From Sphingomonas sp. J315 (lineage in GTDB: Bacteria; Pseudomonadota; Alphaproteobacteria; Sphingomonadales; Sphingomonadaceae): a DNA stretch of 64,000 nucleotides. The notes under the pieces were generated by a model, which was given only the letters and a program-made list of their open reading frames with translations, searched no databases and was not told the origin of the DNA. Made by a program: the position numbers and the translations under genes. The stretch lies in the NCBI RefSeq assembly GCF_024666595.1, contig NZ_CP088296.1, positions 558,001 through 622,000 on the forward strand, given 5' to 3'. Each line of letters begins with the position of its first letter. Positions within the stretch are counted from its first letter, which is position 1. Below are positions 9,339 through 18,508 of the stretch, one piece after another.

Positions 9339-10459
9339 TGCGCGAACAGCTCCAGGAATTTGAGCGCCAGCGGACTCTTCTCCACCTCCGCCACCTGCAC
9401 GCGGTTGCCCCAGTGTAACCCGTCGGTATTGCCCTGCAGCACCAGCGTCAGCTTCTTCTCCGGCACCTTGAGCAACAGCCCGGCATAGGCTTCGGGCCAC
9501 CAGCCGCCATGCCACACCAGCCGCTGCCCCCGCCAACGCTGCGTCCACCAGCCATAGGCATAGCTTGCCTCGCGCCCGTCGGGATCGATCGCCGGGGTCC
9601 ACATCTGGGTCAGCAAGCGGCGCGGCAGGATCCGTTCCTGATCGAGCGCGATCGAGTAAAGCGCCAGGCTGCGCGCGCTCGCGATGATCCCGCTCGATGC
9701 ATTCATTTCGGGATTGGGCAGCGGCGTCGGTTGCAACCGGTCGGCCTCCACCTCGGGCGCGACGGTGCGGAATGGCGGCGCAAGGTTGACCAGCGCCAGC
9801 CCGCCCTCGGGATCACGCCAGCCGGCCGCGATATCCTTCAGCCCCGCCTTGTCGATCACGTACCGCCGCACCCATTGGTCGAACGGCTTGCCCGTCTTCT
9901 CCTCGACCCAGTTCGCCAGCCGCCCGAACACGATCGGATTGTACAGGAAATTGGTCCCCGGCTTGCCCAGCACGCGCATCTGCAGCACGTCGCGCAAGGT
10001 CAGCGTGGCCGAACAATCGATCTTCGGCGGCGTATATCCATCAGCGAGCGTCTTGCCGCCGCCGAACATGTTTCCGCTCTTCACCAGCCACGCACAGCGG
10101 TCCTTCCAGTCCGACAGCGTCGTGAACGGGTCGTCCAGGTCGATCACCCCGTCCGCATCCATCGCGATCAGCGTGGCGGCGGAAAAGGTCTTGGTGATCG
10201 ACGCGACGAGGTAGCTGGTATCGGCGGTGGTCGGCTCCTCGGCATCGTGGTCCTGCCAGCCGACGCCCTCCGCCGCGATAATCCTGTCGCCCTTCGCGAT
10301 CGCCCAGGACAGGCTGAGCACATGATGCTCGGCGCGATACGCCTTCACCGCCGCGGTAAATTCGGCGATCTTGGCCGCATCGTCCCGCGGTGCGGGCTGC
10401 GCCTGCGCCAGGACGGGCAGGCTCAACGCCGCCAGCGCAAGAAGCACGTTGCGAATCAT
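9335..10459 (-). CDS. Secreted serine hydrolase, beta-lactamase class C/PBP4-like fold
   Basis: Exported 374-residue enzyme of the serine beta-lactamase-like superfamily, probably a peptidase or esterase rather than a lactamase. The signal peptide is MIRNVLLALAALSLPVLAQA. The nucleophile motif SxxK is S87-I-T-K90 in YLVASITKTFSA. The second motif position reads LYNPIVFGRLANWVEEKTG, so the usual Tyr-x-Asn is altered to Tyr-Asn-Pro. The third box is HGG in LVWHGGWWPEAYAG. It is the first gene of an ATGA-coupled unit with the DUF938 protein and the TMEM175-like channel. Confidence 0.83.
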   Translation of the reverse strand: MIRNVLLALAALSLPVLAQAQPAPRDDAAKIAEFTAAVKAYRAEHHVLSLSWAIAKGDRIIAAEGVGWQDHDAEEPTTADTSYLVASITKTFSAATLIAMDADGVIDLDDPFTTLSDWKDRCAWLVKSGNMFGGGKTLADGYTPPKIDCSATLTLRDVLQMRVLGKPGTNFLYNPIVFGRLANWVEEKTGKPFDQWVRRYVIDKAGLKDIAAGWRDPEGGLALVNLAPPFRTVAPEVEADRLQPTPLPNPEMNASSGIIASARSLALYSIALDQERILPRRLLTQMWTPAIDPDGREASYAYGWWTQRWRGQRLVWHGGWWPEAYAGLLLKVPEKKLTLVLQGNTDGLHWGNRVQVAEVEKSPLALKFLELFAQ

Positions 10460-10519
10460 CGGGTTTCTCCCTCGAAACCCGACGCTAATCCCCTGAGGCT
10501 CCGCGTCAAAGCGGAGAGG

Positions 10520-10882
10520 TCAGCGCGGCGCGCAGGCCGAACGGTCGCCGGCCTTGCACCGCGCGACCTTTGCCTCCCATTCGGCGCGCACCCGGGCAGC
10601 CTCCGCCTCGCGCCGCGCCACATCCGCGCGCCACGCCGCCATCCGCGCCTCATGCTCGGCCTTTTGCCGGGCGACATAGAGGTCGTAATCGGCCTTGCGG
10701 TCGAGATTGGTCTTGGCGACGCGATCCGCCTCGGCCTGATCGCGCTGCTTCTGCTGGTCGTACATCCGCTGCGCCGCGATCCGGTCGGCGTCGGCTTCCT
10801 CGCGCGAGATGCGCGGATCATGGGTTTGTGCGGTGACCGGCGCGGCGATGGCCAGCGCGAGCAGCAGTGCAAAGGATCGCAT
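10520..10882 (-). CDS. Small periplasmic coiled-coil protein
   Basis: A 120-residue protein with a signal peptide (MRSFALLLALAIAAPVTAQT) and a mature part that is nearly all charged alpha-helix rich in Arg, Ala, Glu and Asp, ending KVARCKAGDRSACAPR. Two cysteines near the C-terminus could form a disulfide. The pattern suggests a long helix or coiled coil. It is a single gene, about 60 nt from the serine hydrolase and 90 nt from the DUF4403 gene, all on the same strand. No family is recognised. Confidence 0.6.
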   Translation of the reverse strand: MRSFALLLALAIAAPVTAQTHDPRISREEADADRIAAQRMYDQQKQRDQAEADRVAKTNLDRKADYDLYVARQKAEHEARMAAWRADVARREAEAARVRAEWEAKVARCKAGDRSACAPR

Positions 10883-10973
10883 CGATCGTCTCCCCCAGCG
10901 GCACGGGTCGCACCCGCCCCTATTGCACCAAGGCTATCGCGAAACCCCGCCCCGCGAAACTGACGAAATCGGT

Positions 10974-12557
10974 TCAGCGCCGCTGCGGGGCATAGCGGAT
11001 GCGCGCCACCCCCTCCGCCTCGACCGGCATGAACAGCCCCTGCCCGGTCGCGCGGATCGTGCCGTTGGTGACGCGGCGGATCTGCGCCGACAGCAGGAAA
11101 TCGCCCTCGCGCCGCTCAGCCACCGCGCGCCGCGCCGCCGCCAGCACGCGCGCATAATCCTTCGCGAAATCATGGCTCAGCGCGTCGCGGATCGTCGCCA
11201 GCACCTGCGCGTCGGCGAACAAAGGCACCAGCAGATTGACCGCACGGCTATCCGTCCCGGTCGCGATGCTGAGGTCGCGGACCTTCACCAGCTGCGACCC
11301 CGGGTCGTTGTACGGCGTCCCCCACAACCACACCACGCCATGCGCCGCGCCGAACGGCGTGTTGCGCGCATCCGCCTGCGCCGTCACCCCCACCGCCAGC
11401 CGACCGCCATCGGTGGCATAGACCGTCACCTTGCCGAACTTGGCGTCGATCGGCCCGATCCCCTCCAAGCTCACGCCCTTGCGCGCCAGCTTGGTCAGCG
11501 CGCGCTCGACCACCGGCTCCAGCTGCGCATAATCGGCGAGCACCGGGATGAAGAAGCGCAGCCCCCGGTCGCCGATCCGCCCCGCACCGGCGGGCAGCGC
11601 CGTCGCGGCGGGATCGCTCGGCCGGTCGCCGATAAACGTCTCGGTCAGCGCCTCCGCCGCCAGCGTCAGCTCCAGCGTGCGTCCCTGCACGCGATACCCG
11701 CCAAAGCCCATCCGCTGCGGCGTGACCCGCATCCACGCCGGCGGCTTGTCGCGGTTGAGCTCGATCGACGTAAAGCCCTGCCGCCACAGCGCGTCCAGTT
11801 CGCTGCGCAGGTGCAACCGCGACAGGATGCCGGGCAGCTGCCGCTCCAGCCCCGCGATCACCGGGGCCAGCTTCGCATCGGCCTTGTCGGTAAAGCGGAT
11901 GCGGCGCCCCAGCACGTCGATCCCGGGCGCCTTGGTCCAGCCATAATCGATCTCGACCCGCGCGGTCGGCGACCAGTCGCGCTTGAGGTCGAGCCGCACC
12001 CGCGCGCGCACATCCGCCGCGCCGGTCGCGGTCTCCTGACGGATCACCCCGCCCAGGTCGCGCACCTGCACCGTGGCGCGCACCGGCATGTGCAGCATCA
12101 GCGTCTCGCCGCTCCCGCTCAGCCGGATCGGCCCGCGCCGCGCATTGCCGACGATGCGGCACGCAATGTCGGGGGTAACCTTGGTCCGCTGCAGCCCGAA
12201 CTTGCACCCGACCTTGCGGCACTTGCCATTGACGCATTCGCGCTTGGGCACCGGGCAGATCGTCACCCGCTGGCCGGGAATGCACCTCGCCTCGCGCTGG
12301 TCGATCTGCCACAGCGTCGCCGGGACGGCGCGGTTCAGCTCCGCCTCGATCAGGTCGAGGCTGGTGGTCATCGGCACGACGATCGTCGATGCGTGCGACG
12401 GCAGCTCGGCTGCAGCGGTCAGCTGCGGCGGCGCGGGGTTGACCATCGGCGCGGTGCGGTCGCCGAGGAACCACCACAATGCCCCGCCCGCAGCGGCCAG
12501 CAACAGGACGAGCGCGGCGACCGCCCCTGCCAGCCGCCATCGCCGTCCTGTCGCCAT
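10974..12557 (-). CDS. DUF4403 family membrane-anchored periplasmic protein
   Basis: A 527-residue protein with one N-terminal membrane anchor (LAGAVAALVLLLAAAGGALW) and a large periplasmic part. The pattern PAPPQLTAAAELPSHASTIVVP, a cysteine-rich insert with seven Cys (EARCIPGQ through GCKFGLQ), and the C-terminal FMPVEAEGVARIRYAP resemble DUF4403, a family thought to have a lipid-binding (BPI/TULIP-like) tubular fold. Binding of a lipid is an inference from the family only. It follows gcvPB after 9 nt on the same strand and may be the last gene read through from the glycine cleavage operon. Confidence 0.7.
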   Translation of the reverse strand: MATGRRWRLAGAVAALVLLLAAAGGALWWFLGDRTAPMVNPAPPQLTAAAELPSHASTIVVPMTTSLDLIEAELNRAVPATLWQIDQREARCIPGQRVTICPVPKRECVNGKCRKVGCKFGLQRTKVTPDIACRIVGNARRGPIRLSGSGETLMLHMPVRATVQVRDLGGVIRQETATGAADVRARVRLDLKRDWSPTARVEIDYGWTKAPGIDVLGRRIRFTDKADAKLAPVIAGLERQLPGILSRLHLRSELDALWRQGFTSIELNRDKPPAWMRVTPQRMGFGGYRVQGRTLELTLAAEALTETFIGDRPSDPAATALPAGAGRIGDRGLRFFIPVLADYAQLEPVVERALTKLARKGVSLEGIGPIDAKFGKVTVYATDGGRLAVGVTAQADARNTPFGAAHGVVWLWGTPYNDPGSQLVKVRDLSIATGTDSRAVNLLVPLFADAQVLATIRDALSHDFAKDYARVLAAARRAVAERREGDFLLSAQIRRVTNGTIRATGQGLFMPVEAEGVARIRYAPQRR

Positions 12558-12566
12558 TGTGCCTCG

Positions 12567-14156
12567 CTATTCGGCCGCCTGTGCAGCCCCCGATACTTGG
12601 GCCGGTTCCTTCCATACCAGCACCGGCTTGCGCGCGGCCAGCGTCTCGTCGAGGCGACGGCGCGGCGCGAAGTGCGGCGCGGTCTTGAGCGCTGCGTCGC
12701 CCGCCTTGGCGCGCTGTGCGACCGACCGGAACGCACCGATAAACTGGTCCAGCGCCGCCTTGCTCTCGGTCTCGGTCGGCTCGACCAGCATCGCGCCATG
12801 CACGACCAGCGGGAAATAGACCGTCATCGGGTGGAAGCCCTCGTCGATCAGTCCCTTGGCGATGTCGAGCGTCGAGAACCCTTCGGCCAGCCCACGGTCG
12901 CTGAAGATCGCCTCATGCATGCACGGCCCGCTATTCGCGAAGGGCGCGTCGAGCACGTCCTCCAGACTGCGCAGGACATAGTTGGCGTTGAGGACGCTGT
13001 CCTCAGCCACTTGGCGAAGTCCGTCCGCGCCGTGCGACAGGATATAGGTCAGCGCGCGCGTGAACATGCCCATCTGGCCGTGGAACGAGACCATGCGGCC
13101 AAAGCTGGAGCCGTGATGCTCACCCGCGGTTTCCTCTTCGACCAGCACGAAGCGGCCATCCTGCTGCTCGACGAACGGCAGCGGTGCGAAGGGCGCCAGC
13201 GCTTCCGACAGCACCACCGGCCCCGAACCCGGGCCACCGCCGCCATGCGGGGTGGAAAAGGTCTTGTGCAGGTTGATGTGCATCGCATCGACGCCAAGGT
13301 CGCCGGGGCGCACCTTGCCGACGATCGCGTTGAAGTTTGCGCCGTCGCAATAGACGTACCCGCCGGCGGCATGGACCGCGTCGCTGATTGTCTTGAGATC
13401 GCGCTCGAACAGGCCGCAGGTATTGGGGTTGGTGATCATCACCCCCGCCACGTCCGGCCCCAGCCGCGCTGTGAGCGCCGCGACATCGACGCGCCCGTCC
13501 GGAGTCGCCGGAATATCCTCGACCGTGAAGCCCGCGAACGCCGCCGTCGCCGGGTTGGTGCCGTGCGCGCTTTCGGGGACCAGCACCACGCGGCGATCCT
13601 CGCCCCGTGCTTCCAGCGCTGCCTTGATCGCCAGGATGCCGCACAGCTCGCCATGCGCGCCCGCCTTGGGCGACATCGCCACGGCCTTCATCCCGGTCAG
13701 CGTGACCAGCCAGTGCGCCAGCTGATCGATAACCTCCAGCGCGCCCTGCACCGTATCGACCGGCTGAAGCGGGTGGATGTCGGCAAAGCCCGGCAGCCGC
13801 GCCATCCGCTCGTTGAGGCGCGGATTATGCTTCATCGTGCAACTGCCCAGCGGGAAGAAGCCGAGGTCGATCCCGTAATTCTGGCGCGACAGGCGGGTGT
13901 AATGACGCACCGCCTCCGGTTCGCTCAGGCCGGGGAGACCGATATCCTTGTTGCGATTCAAACCGCCAAGGCGATCCTGATAAGCACCGCGTCCTGCTTC
14001 AAAATCAAAATCGACACCCGTGGTGCTGAGCGAACCGATCTCGAAGATCAGCGGTTCATCAAGCATCAGGGCGCGGTTGCCGGTAAAGGTGGCGGCCGCC
14101 TCGCCCTCGACTGCGTTCATTTCGGGGCGCCAGCCAGACTGGTTGATCGTGCTCAT
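12567..14156 (-). CDS. gcvPB: Glycine dehydrogenase (decarboxylating) subunit 2
   Basis: PLP-containing half of the two-subunit P-protein. It decarboxylates glycine and passes the aminomethyl group to the lipoyl arm of GcvH. The PLP lysine is K298 in [20 protein letters not shown]. 529 residues, normal for the subunit. The start ATG at 14156 overlaps the gcvPA stop (ATGA), giving the stoichiometric coupling expected for subunits of one enzyme. It is the fourth gene of gcvT-gcvH-gcvPA-gcvPB, under control of the glycine riboswitch at 17262-17460. Confidence 0.96.
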   Translation of the reverse strand: MSTINQSGWRPEMNAVEGEAAATFTGNRALMLDEPLIFEIGSLSTTGVDFDFEAGRGAYQDRLGGLNRNKDIGLPGLSEPEAVRHYTRLSRQNYGIDLGFFPLGSCTMKHNPRLNERMARLPGFADIHPLQPVDTVQGALEVIDQLAHWLVTLTGMKAVAMSPKAGAHGELCGILAIKAALEARGEDRRVVLVPESAHGTNPATAAFAGFTVEDIPATPDGRVDVAALTARLGPDVAGVMITNPNTCGLFERDLKTISDAVHAAGGYVYCDGANFNAIVGKVRPGDLGVDAMHINLHKTFSTPHGGGGPGSGPVVLSEALAPFAPLPFVEQQDGRFVLVEEETAGEHHGSSFGRMVSFHGQMGMFTRALTYILSHGADGLRQVAEDSVLNANYVLRSLEDVLDAPFANSGPCMHEAIFSDRGLAEGFSTLDIAKGLIDEGFHPMTVYFPLVVHGAMLVEPTETESKAALDQFIGAFRSVAQRAKAGDAALKTAPHFAPRRRLDETLAARKPVLVWKEPAQVSGAAQAAE

Positions 14157-15511
14157 GCCAGCACCTCCTCAAGCGCGGCGGCAAGCGTCTCGACGTCCTC
14201 CGCCGTGGTGGTTTCGGTGACCGCGACAACGAGGCCGTTGGCCAGCGCGTCCTCACCCGGATACAGGCGGCCCAGCGAGACGCCGGCAAGGATGCCCTTG
14301 TCGGCAAGTTCGCGCACGACCGGGCGGGCTTCCTTGCTCAGCTCCAGCGTGAACTCATTAAAGAATGTCGGCGTCACCAACTCGACCCCCGGCACCTTGG
14401 CCAAGCGATCAGCGGCCGTCGTTGCGCCGACATGGTTCACGGTTGCGAGATTGCGCAGCCCTGCCTCGCCCAGCAGAGTCATGTGGATCGACCATGCAAG
14501 CGCGCACAACACGGACGAAGTGCAGATGTTCGACGTCGCCTTCTCGCGCCGGATATGCTGCTCGCGGGTCGACAGCGTCAGCACGAAGCCGCGCTTGCCC
14601 TCGGCATCCACCGTCTCACCGGTCAGCCGCCCCGGCATCTGGCGGACGTACTTTTCCTTGCAGCCGAACAGGCCGACATAGGGGCCGCCGAACTGCAGCC
14701 CGACGCCGATCGACTGGCCCTCGCCGACGACGATGTCCGCGCCCATTTCGCCCGGCGACTTGATCGCGCCCAGCGCCACCGGCTCGGTCACCACCGCAAC
14801 CAGCAGCGCCTTCTTCGCCTGGCACGCCGCGGCAAGGTCGGACAGGTCGGAAATGCGACCGAGAATGTCGGGATATTGCACCACGACGCACGAGGTGTCG
14901 TCGTCGATCAGGTCGATCAGCTTCGCCGTATCCGGCTCGGCGGTCAGCTCGGGCGTCGCGGTGACCAGCGTGTCGCCGGTGTACTTGGCCATGGTGTTGG
15001 CGACCGAAACATAATGCGGGTGCAGCCCGCCCGACAGGATCGCCTTGGCGCGCTTGGTGATGCGCCGCGCCATGCCGATCGCCTCCCAGCACGCGGTCGA
15101 TCCGTCATACATCGACGCATTGGCGACATCGGTGCCCAGCAAGCGCGCGACCTGGGTCTGGAACTCGAACATCACCTGCAGCGTGCCCTGCGCGATCTCG
15201 GGCTGATAGGGCGTATAGGCGGTCAGGAACTCGCCGCGCTGGATGATGTGATCGACGCTCGCCGGCACATGGTGGCGATACGCCCCGCACCCGATGAAGA
15301 AGGGCGCCGCCCCCGCCGACAGGTTCTTGCCCGCCAGCTTCGACATGTGCCGCTCGACCGCCAGCTCGCTGGCATGCATCGGCAGCCCCGCGACCGGCCC
15401 GGTCAGCCGCGCGCTTTCGGGGACATCGGCGAACAGATCGTCGATCGTCGCGGCATTGACCGCGGCGAGCATCGCCTGCCGGTCGGACGGGGTAAGGGGA
15501 AGGTAGCGCAT
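14153..15511 (-). CDS. gcvPA: Glycine dehydrogenase (decarboxylating) subunit 1
   Basis: The second half of the heterodimeric P-protein, 452 residues. Family signatures include the start [15 protein letters not shown], the segment [20 protein letters not shown] and [20 protein letters not shown]. It forms the active site together with GcvPB. I chose ATG 15511 because the in-frame codons upstream belong to a palindromic repeat and translate into low-complexity sequence. A 164-nt gap filled by that repeat separates it from gcvH, while it overlaps gcvPB by 4 nt. Confidence 0.96.
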   Translation of the reverse strand: MRYLPLTPSDRQAMLAAVNAATIDDLFADVPESARLTGPVAGLPMHASELAVERHMSKLAGKNLSAGAAPFFIGCGAYRHHVPASVDHIIQRGEFLTAYTPYQPEIAQGTLQVMFEFQTQVARLLGTDVANASMYDGSTACWEAIGMARRITKRAKAILSGGLHPHYVSVANTMAKYTGDTLVTATPELTAEPDTAKLIDLIDDDTSCVVVQYPDILGRISDLSDLAAACQAKKALLVAVVTEPVALGAIKSPGEMGADIVVGEGQSIGVGLQFGGPYVGLFGCKEKYVRQMPGRLTGETVDAEGKRGFVLTLSTREQHIRREKATSNICTSSVLCALAWSIHMTLLGEAGLRNLATVNHVGATTAADRLAKVPGVELVTPTFFNEFTLELSKEARPVVRELADKGILAGVSLGRLYPGEDALANGLVVAVTETTTAEDVETLAAALEEVLA

Positions 15512-15521
15512 TCCAGACAGT

Positions 15522-15667
15522 CTCCCCCCTCCCTGCAAGGGAGGGGCCGGGGGTGGGTCAGCGGCGGCGGAGGCTCGATGCCTCCGGCGGCGCTTTTCGG
15601 GGATGCGGTGACGGGGCTCGCTGCGCTCGCCACCCACCCCCCATCCCCTCCCTTGCAGGGAGGGGAG
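15522..15667. repeat. Inverted-repeat element between gcvH and gcvPA
   Basis: Two near-identical GC-rich arms, 15522-15558 and 15632-15667, face each other in opposite orientation; each arm is itself a small palindrome (core CCCTCCCTGCAAGGGAGGGG). The whole 146-bp unit could fold into a cloverleaf-like or long hairpin in RNA. This is the layout of a REPIN (paired REP sequences). It sits inside an operon, so in the mRNA it could act as a stability or attenuation element between the gcvTH and gcvP parts; that role is inferred. Confidence 0.7.
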
Positions 15668-15675
15668 CTAGAAGA

Positions 15676-16047
15676 TCACAGCTTGCTCACGAACTCCGCA
15701 TAGGCGCTCTCGTTCATCAACCCATCAAGCTCGCTCGTGTCGCTCAGCGTCATCTTGAAGAACCAGCCATCGCCCTCGGGGTCTTCGTTCACCAGCGCGG
15801 GATTGTCCTCCAGCGCCGGGTTCCCCTCGATCACCGTGCCGCTGACCGGCGCATAGACGTCGCTCGCCGCCTTGACGCTTTCGACCACCGCGGCGTCGTC
15901 GCCCTTGCTGACGGTCTTGCCCTCTTCGGGCACCTCGACGAACACGATGTCGCCCAGCTGGCTCTGCGCATATTCGGAGATGCCGACGGTCGCGATCTCG
16001 CCGTCGAGTTCGATCCACTCATGATCTTCGGTGAAGTAACGGCTCAT
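15676..16047 (-). CDS. gcvH: Glycine cleavage system H protein
   Basis: Lipoyl carrier that shuttles the aminomethyl intermediate between the P, T and L proteins. 123 residues, normal length. The lipoylated lysine is K59 in [17 protein letters not shown]. The ATG at 16047 overlaps the gcvT stop (ATGA), so it is coupled to gcvT. Lipoate for this protein would depend on LipB, encoded at 59872-60597 in the same window. Confidence 0.97.
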   Translation of the reverse strand: MSRYFTEDHEWIELDGEIATVGISEYAQSQLGDIVFVEVPEEGKTVSKGDDAAVVESVKAASDVYAPVSGTVIEGNPALEDNPALVNEDPEGDGWFFKMTLSDTSELDGLMNESAYAEFVSKL

Positions 16048-17207
16048 TTCATGCCTCCCTGACGGACATAGCGGTGGGGGACGAAGGGCATCTGCGCCAC
16101 TTCGCCATGATGGATCTTGCCGCGCTGGCTCAGCGTCACGCGCGTGCCGATTGCGGCCATCGCGGTCGGCACATAGGCCATCGCGATCGGCTTCTGGACG
16201 GTCGGGGCGAAACCGCCGCTGGTGACGCGGCCGACTTCGTTGCCGGCATCGTCCAGCACCAACGCGCCCTCGCGCACCGGCTGGCGCCCCTCGACGATCA
16301 GGCCGACGCGGCGCTGGATCGGGCCGTTCTCGCGCTCCATCAGGATGCGCTCGGCACCCGGGAAGTTCGCCTCCTCGCGCCGCCGCTTGCTCGCCACCGC
16401 AAAGTTCAGCGCCGCCATGATCGGCGTCGTCTCGGGATCGAGGTCGTGGCCATAGAGCGGCAGGTCGGCCTCGAGCCGCAGCGAATCGCGCGCACCCAGC
16501 CCGATCGGCTTCACCTCGGGCTCGCCGCACAGCAGGTCGGCGACCTTCGCGGCATCCTCTGCAGGGATCGAAATCTCGAACCCGTCCTCGCCGGTATAGC
16601 CCGAACGGCTGATATAGGCGGGCACTCCCGCAATCTCGAACTTGCCGCCCTTCATGAACACCAGCGCATCGAGCGGATACTCGCCCGTCACATGGCGGTT
16701 CAGCGCGTCGAACGCCTTGGGACCCTGCAGCGCCAGCAGCGCATGCTCGTCCATATGGTTGATCTCGATATCGTCGGGCAGATGCTCGCGCAGATGGGCG
16801 ATGTCGTCCCATTTGCACGCGCCGTTGACGACCATGTAGATGCCACCCGGCCAGCGGCTGAACATCAGGTCATCGAGAATCCCGCCATTCTCGGCCAGCA
16901 GCAGCGAATATTTCTGCTGCCCCACCGCGACGCCCGCGACATCGGCGGGGATCAGCTTCTCCAGCTCGGCGTCGAGATTCTCGCCCGACAGGAACAGCTG
17001 CCCCATATGCGACACATCGAACAGCCCGGCCGATTCGCGCACCCACAGATGCTCGGCCATGATGCCCTCATACTGGACCGGCATCTCATAGCCCGCGAAC
17101 GGCACCATCCGCCCGCCGCGCGCACGATGCCACGCATCGAGCGGAAGCAGCATCAGCTCTTCGACGAATTCGGGCTCGCCCGCTACGGTATCAGGGGTAT
17201 CGGTCAC
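16044..17207 (-). CDS. gcvT: Glycine cleavage system aminomethyltransferase (T protein)
   Basis: Transfers the one-carbon unit from the aminomethyl-lipoyl arm of GcvH to tetrahydrofolate, releasing ammonia. 387 residues from GTG 17207 ([18 protein letters not shown]). This start is preferred because earlier codons in the frame lie in the linker to the riboswitch and give no family similarity. Signatures include [26 protein letters not shown] and [14 protein letters not shown]. It is the first gene of the operon, 55 nt downstream of the tandem glycine riboswitch. Confidence 0.95.
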   Translation of the reverse strand: MTDTPDTVAGEPEFVEELMLLPLDAWHRARGGRMVPFAGYEMPVQYEGIMAEHLWVRESAGLFDVSHMGQLFLSGENLDAELEKLIPADVAGVAVGQQKYSLLLAENGGILDDLMFSRWPGGIYMVVNGACKWDDIAHLREHLPDDIEINHMDEHALLALQGPKAFDALNRHVTGEYPLDALVFMKGGKFEIAGVPAYISRSGYTGEDGFEISIPAEDAAKVADLLCGEPEVKPIGLGARDSLRLEADLPLYGHDLDPETTPIMAALNFAVASKRRREEANFPGAERILMERENGPIQRRVGLIVEGRQPVREGALVLDDAGNEVGRVTSGGFAPTVQKPIAMAYVPTAMAAIGTRVTLSQRGKIHHGEVAQMPFVPHRYVRQGGMK

Positions 17208-17261
17208 GCGCGTGCTCCAGAATTGACGACGGAATGCCGCACAGCGCGGCCATTCATCCGT

Positions 17262-17460
17262 CGCCCCCTCTGTCACGGGAACCTGAGAGCTTTGATCCCG
17301 GAGCACATCCGGGACTTACCCCTTCGGTGGCTCACCCCTGACGGAGCGAGCGCTTTCCAGAGTGTCGTGGCCCGCGCGGTCCCTGGTGCCTGAGAGATTC
17401 CGGGGCGGTTGCTCCTTCGGCGTTCCGGACCCGAAGACCCGAAAACTCTCCCGCGCGCGC
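17262..17460 (-). promoter_or_regulatory. Tandem glycine riboswitch upstream of gcvT
   Basis: Read on the minus strand, two glycine aptamers follow each other. The first runs from GGGAGAGTTTTCGGG through GCCGAAGGAGCAA to AATCTCTCAGGCACC. The second has GACACTCTGGAAAGCG, CACCGAAGGGGTAAG and GCTCTCAGGTTCCCGTGAC with a final AGAGGG. These are the conserved blocks of the gcvT-type riboswitch, which turns on glycine cleavage genes when glycine is high. It lies directly ahead of gcvT on the coding strand. Whether it acts on transcription or translation is not clear from the short 55-nt linker. Confidence 0.93.
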
Positions 17461-17566
17461 CTTCACCGGTTGCCCGATGTCGACGCAGCCGGAATGCTGC
17501 GCCGCACCGTTCGAGTCAATCGCGAAGTTGGGGATTCGGTCGGATGCAGATCCGGCACCTGCCTTC

Positions 17567-17703
17567 AATCCTCCCCCGCCAGGGGAGGTGGCACGCGCAG
17601 CGTGACGGAGGGGGGAGGAAGGGGTTCGGTCTGAACCGAAAGGACGCAGCCGTCCTCCCCCTCCGTCGCCTTTGGCGACACCTCCCCCTGGCGGGGGAGG
17701 ATT
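17567..17703. repeat. Inverted-repeat (REPIN-like) element, CCTCCCCC family
   Basis: Arms at 17567-17592 (AATCCTCCCCCGCCAGGGGA...) and 17677-17703 (...CTGGCGGGGGAGGATT) are inverted copies, with inner complementary blocks around GACGGAGGGGGGAGGA and TCCTCCCCCTCCGTC. The same arm sequence recurs at 52604-52736 and, diverged, at 19469-19634. It fills the space between the riboswitch and the convergently placed end of the lipoprotein gene at 17720. It may serve as a terminator for that gene. Confidence 0.75.
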
Positions 17704-17719
17704 GGCTTGAATCGCCGAA

Positions 17720-18358
17720 CTAACGCGTCGCGTTATACTTCAGCTGGGCGTCGGTGAGCTGGAACCCCACCAGCGCCTCGAACGTCGCGCGCAGCACCGC
17801 CTGCCGCACTTCGGGGCGGGCCAGCGGGTCCATCGCTGCGGTTTCGTCGCCCGCCTTGCGCTTCGCCAGGATCTGGCGGCGGATATCCTCGGGCAAGGTC
17901 GCGGCGGCGCGCGACACGTAGGCGTTGGCCGTACCGCTCGTCTGCGCACGCGCCTGCCCCGGCTCGAACCGCAGCGTCACCTGCGCGACCCGCTTCGAAA
18001 CTACCGAGGTGCCGCCCTGAACCACCGTCACGAAATAGGGGAGCGTCACCTCGCGCGCGCCGTCGGTCGAACGGCGGCTGCCCAGCACCTCGAACGCGAT
18101 GTCGCTGCGGATCATTTCGCCGCTGTCGTCGCAAGTCGAGGTGACGTTGGTCATCACCGCAGTGACGTCGATTGCCGACGCATCCGTGCTGCCAGCGGGA
18201 TTGAACAGGGTAACGTCGCCCGTCCCCGCCGGGACGCCGACGCGCGGACAGGCCGAACGGACCGCAGTGATGCCGCCCTCGGCAATGTCTCCCTCACGGG
18301 AGCAGGCACCCAGCGCCAACGGGATCGCAGCGGCAAGAGCGAGTTTGCGGAGTTTCAA
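17720..18358 (-). CDS. Predicted lipoprotein of unknown function
   Basis: A 212-residue envelope protein with a lipobox (KLALAAAIPLALGAC|SREGD). The best start is TTG 18358 (reads MKLRKLALAAA) because AAGGTG lies 7 nt upstream; GTG 18367 and ATG 18385 in the same frame are alternatives. The mature part has a beta-rich stretch (MIRSDIAFEVLGSRRSTDGA, VTLPYFVTVVQGG) and a helical C-terminus (ATLPEDIRRQILAKRKAGDE). No family with known function is recognised. It is transcribed divergently from ispH, 150 nt away. Confidence 0.72.
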   Translation of the reverse strand: MKLRKLALAAAIPLALGACSREGDIAEGGITAVRSACPRVGVPAGTGDVTLFNPAGSTDASAIDVTAVMTNVTSTCDDSGEMIRSDIAFEVLGSRRSTDGAREVTLPYFVTVVQGGTSVVSKRVAQVTLRFEPGQARAQTSGTANAYVSRAAATLPEDIRRQILAKRKAGDETAAMDPLARPEVRQAVLRATFEALVGFQLTDAQLKYNATR

Positions 18359-18508
18359 CTGGGGCACCTTTCCCGAACAAGACATGCCTGGCCCCGCCAC
18401 TACTGGCGGACCCGGCCCGGCGGCGCGCACCATAGGCAGCGCGTCGGCTTCCCGCAACGCCCATCCCGCGCCTTTCACAGCAGCCCGTGATCGCGTAAGG
18501 CGAGCGCG

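Noticed and set aside
10809..14681. Very long plus-strand open frame (1290 codons)
   Set aside because: It lies antisense to the DUF4403 gene and gcvPB. Its translation is rich in Arg, His and Gln with no domains, a common shadow in GC-rich DNA.
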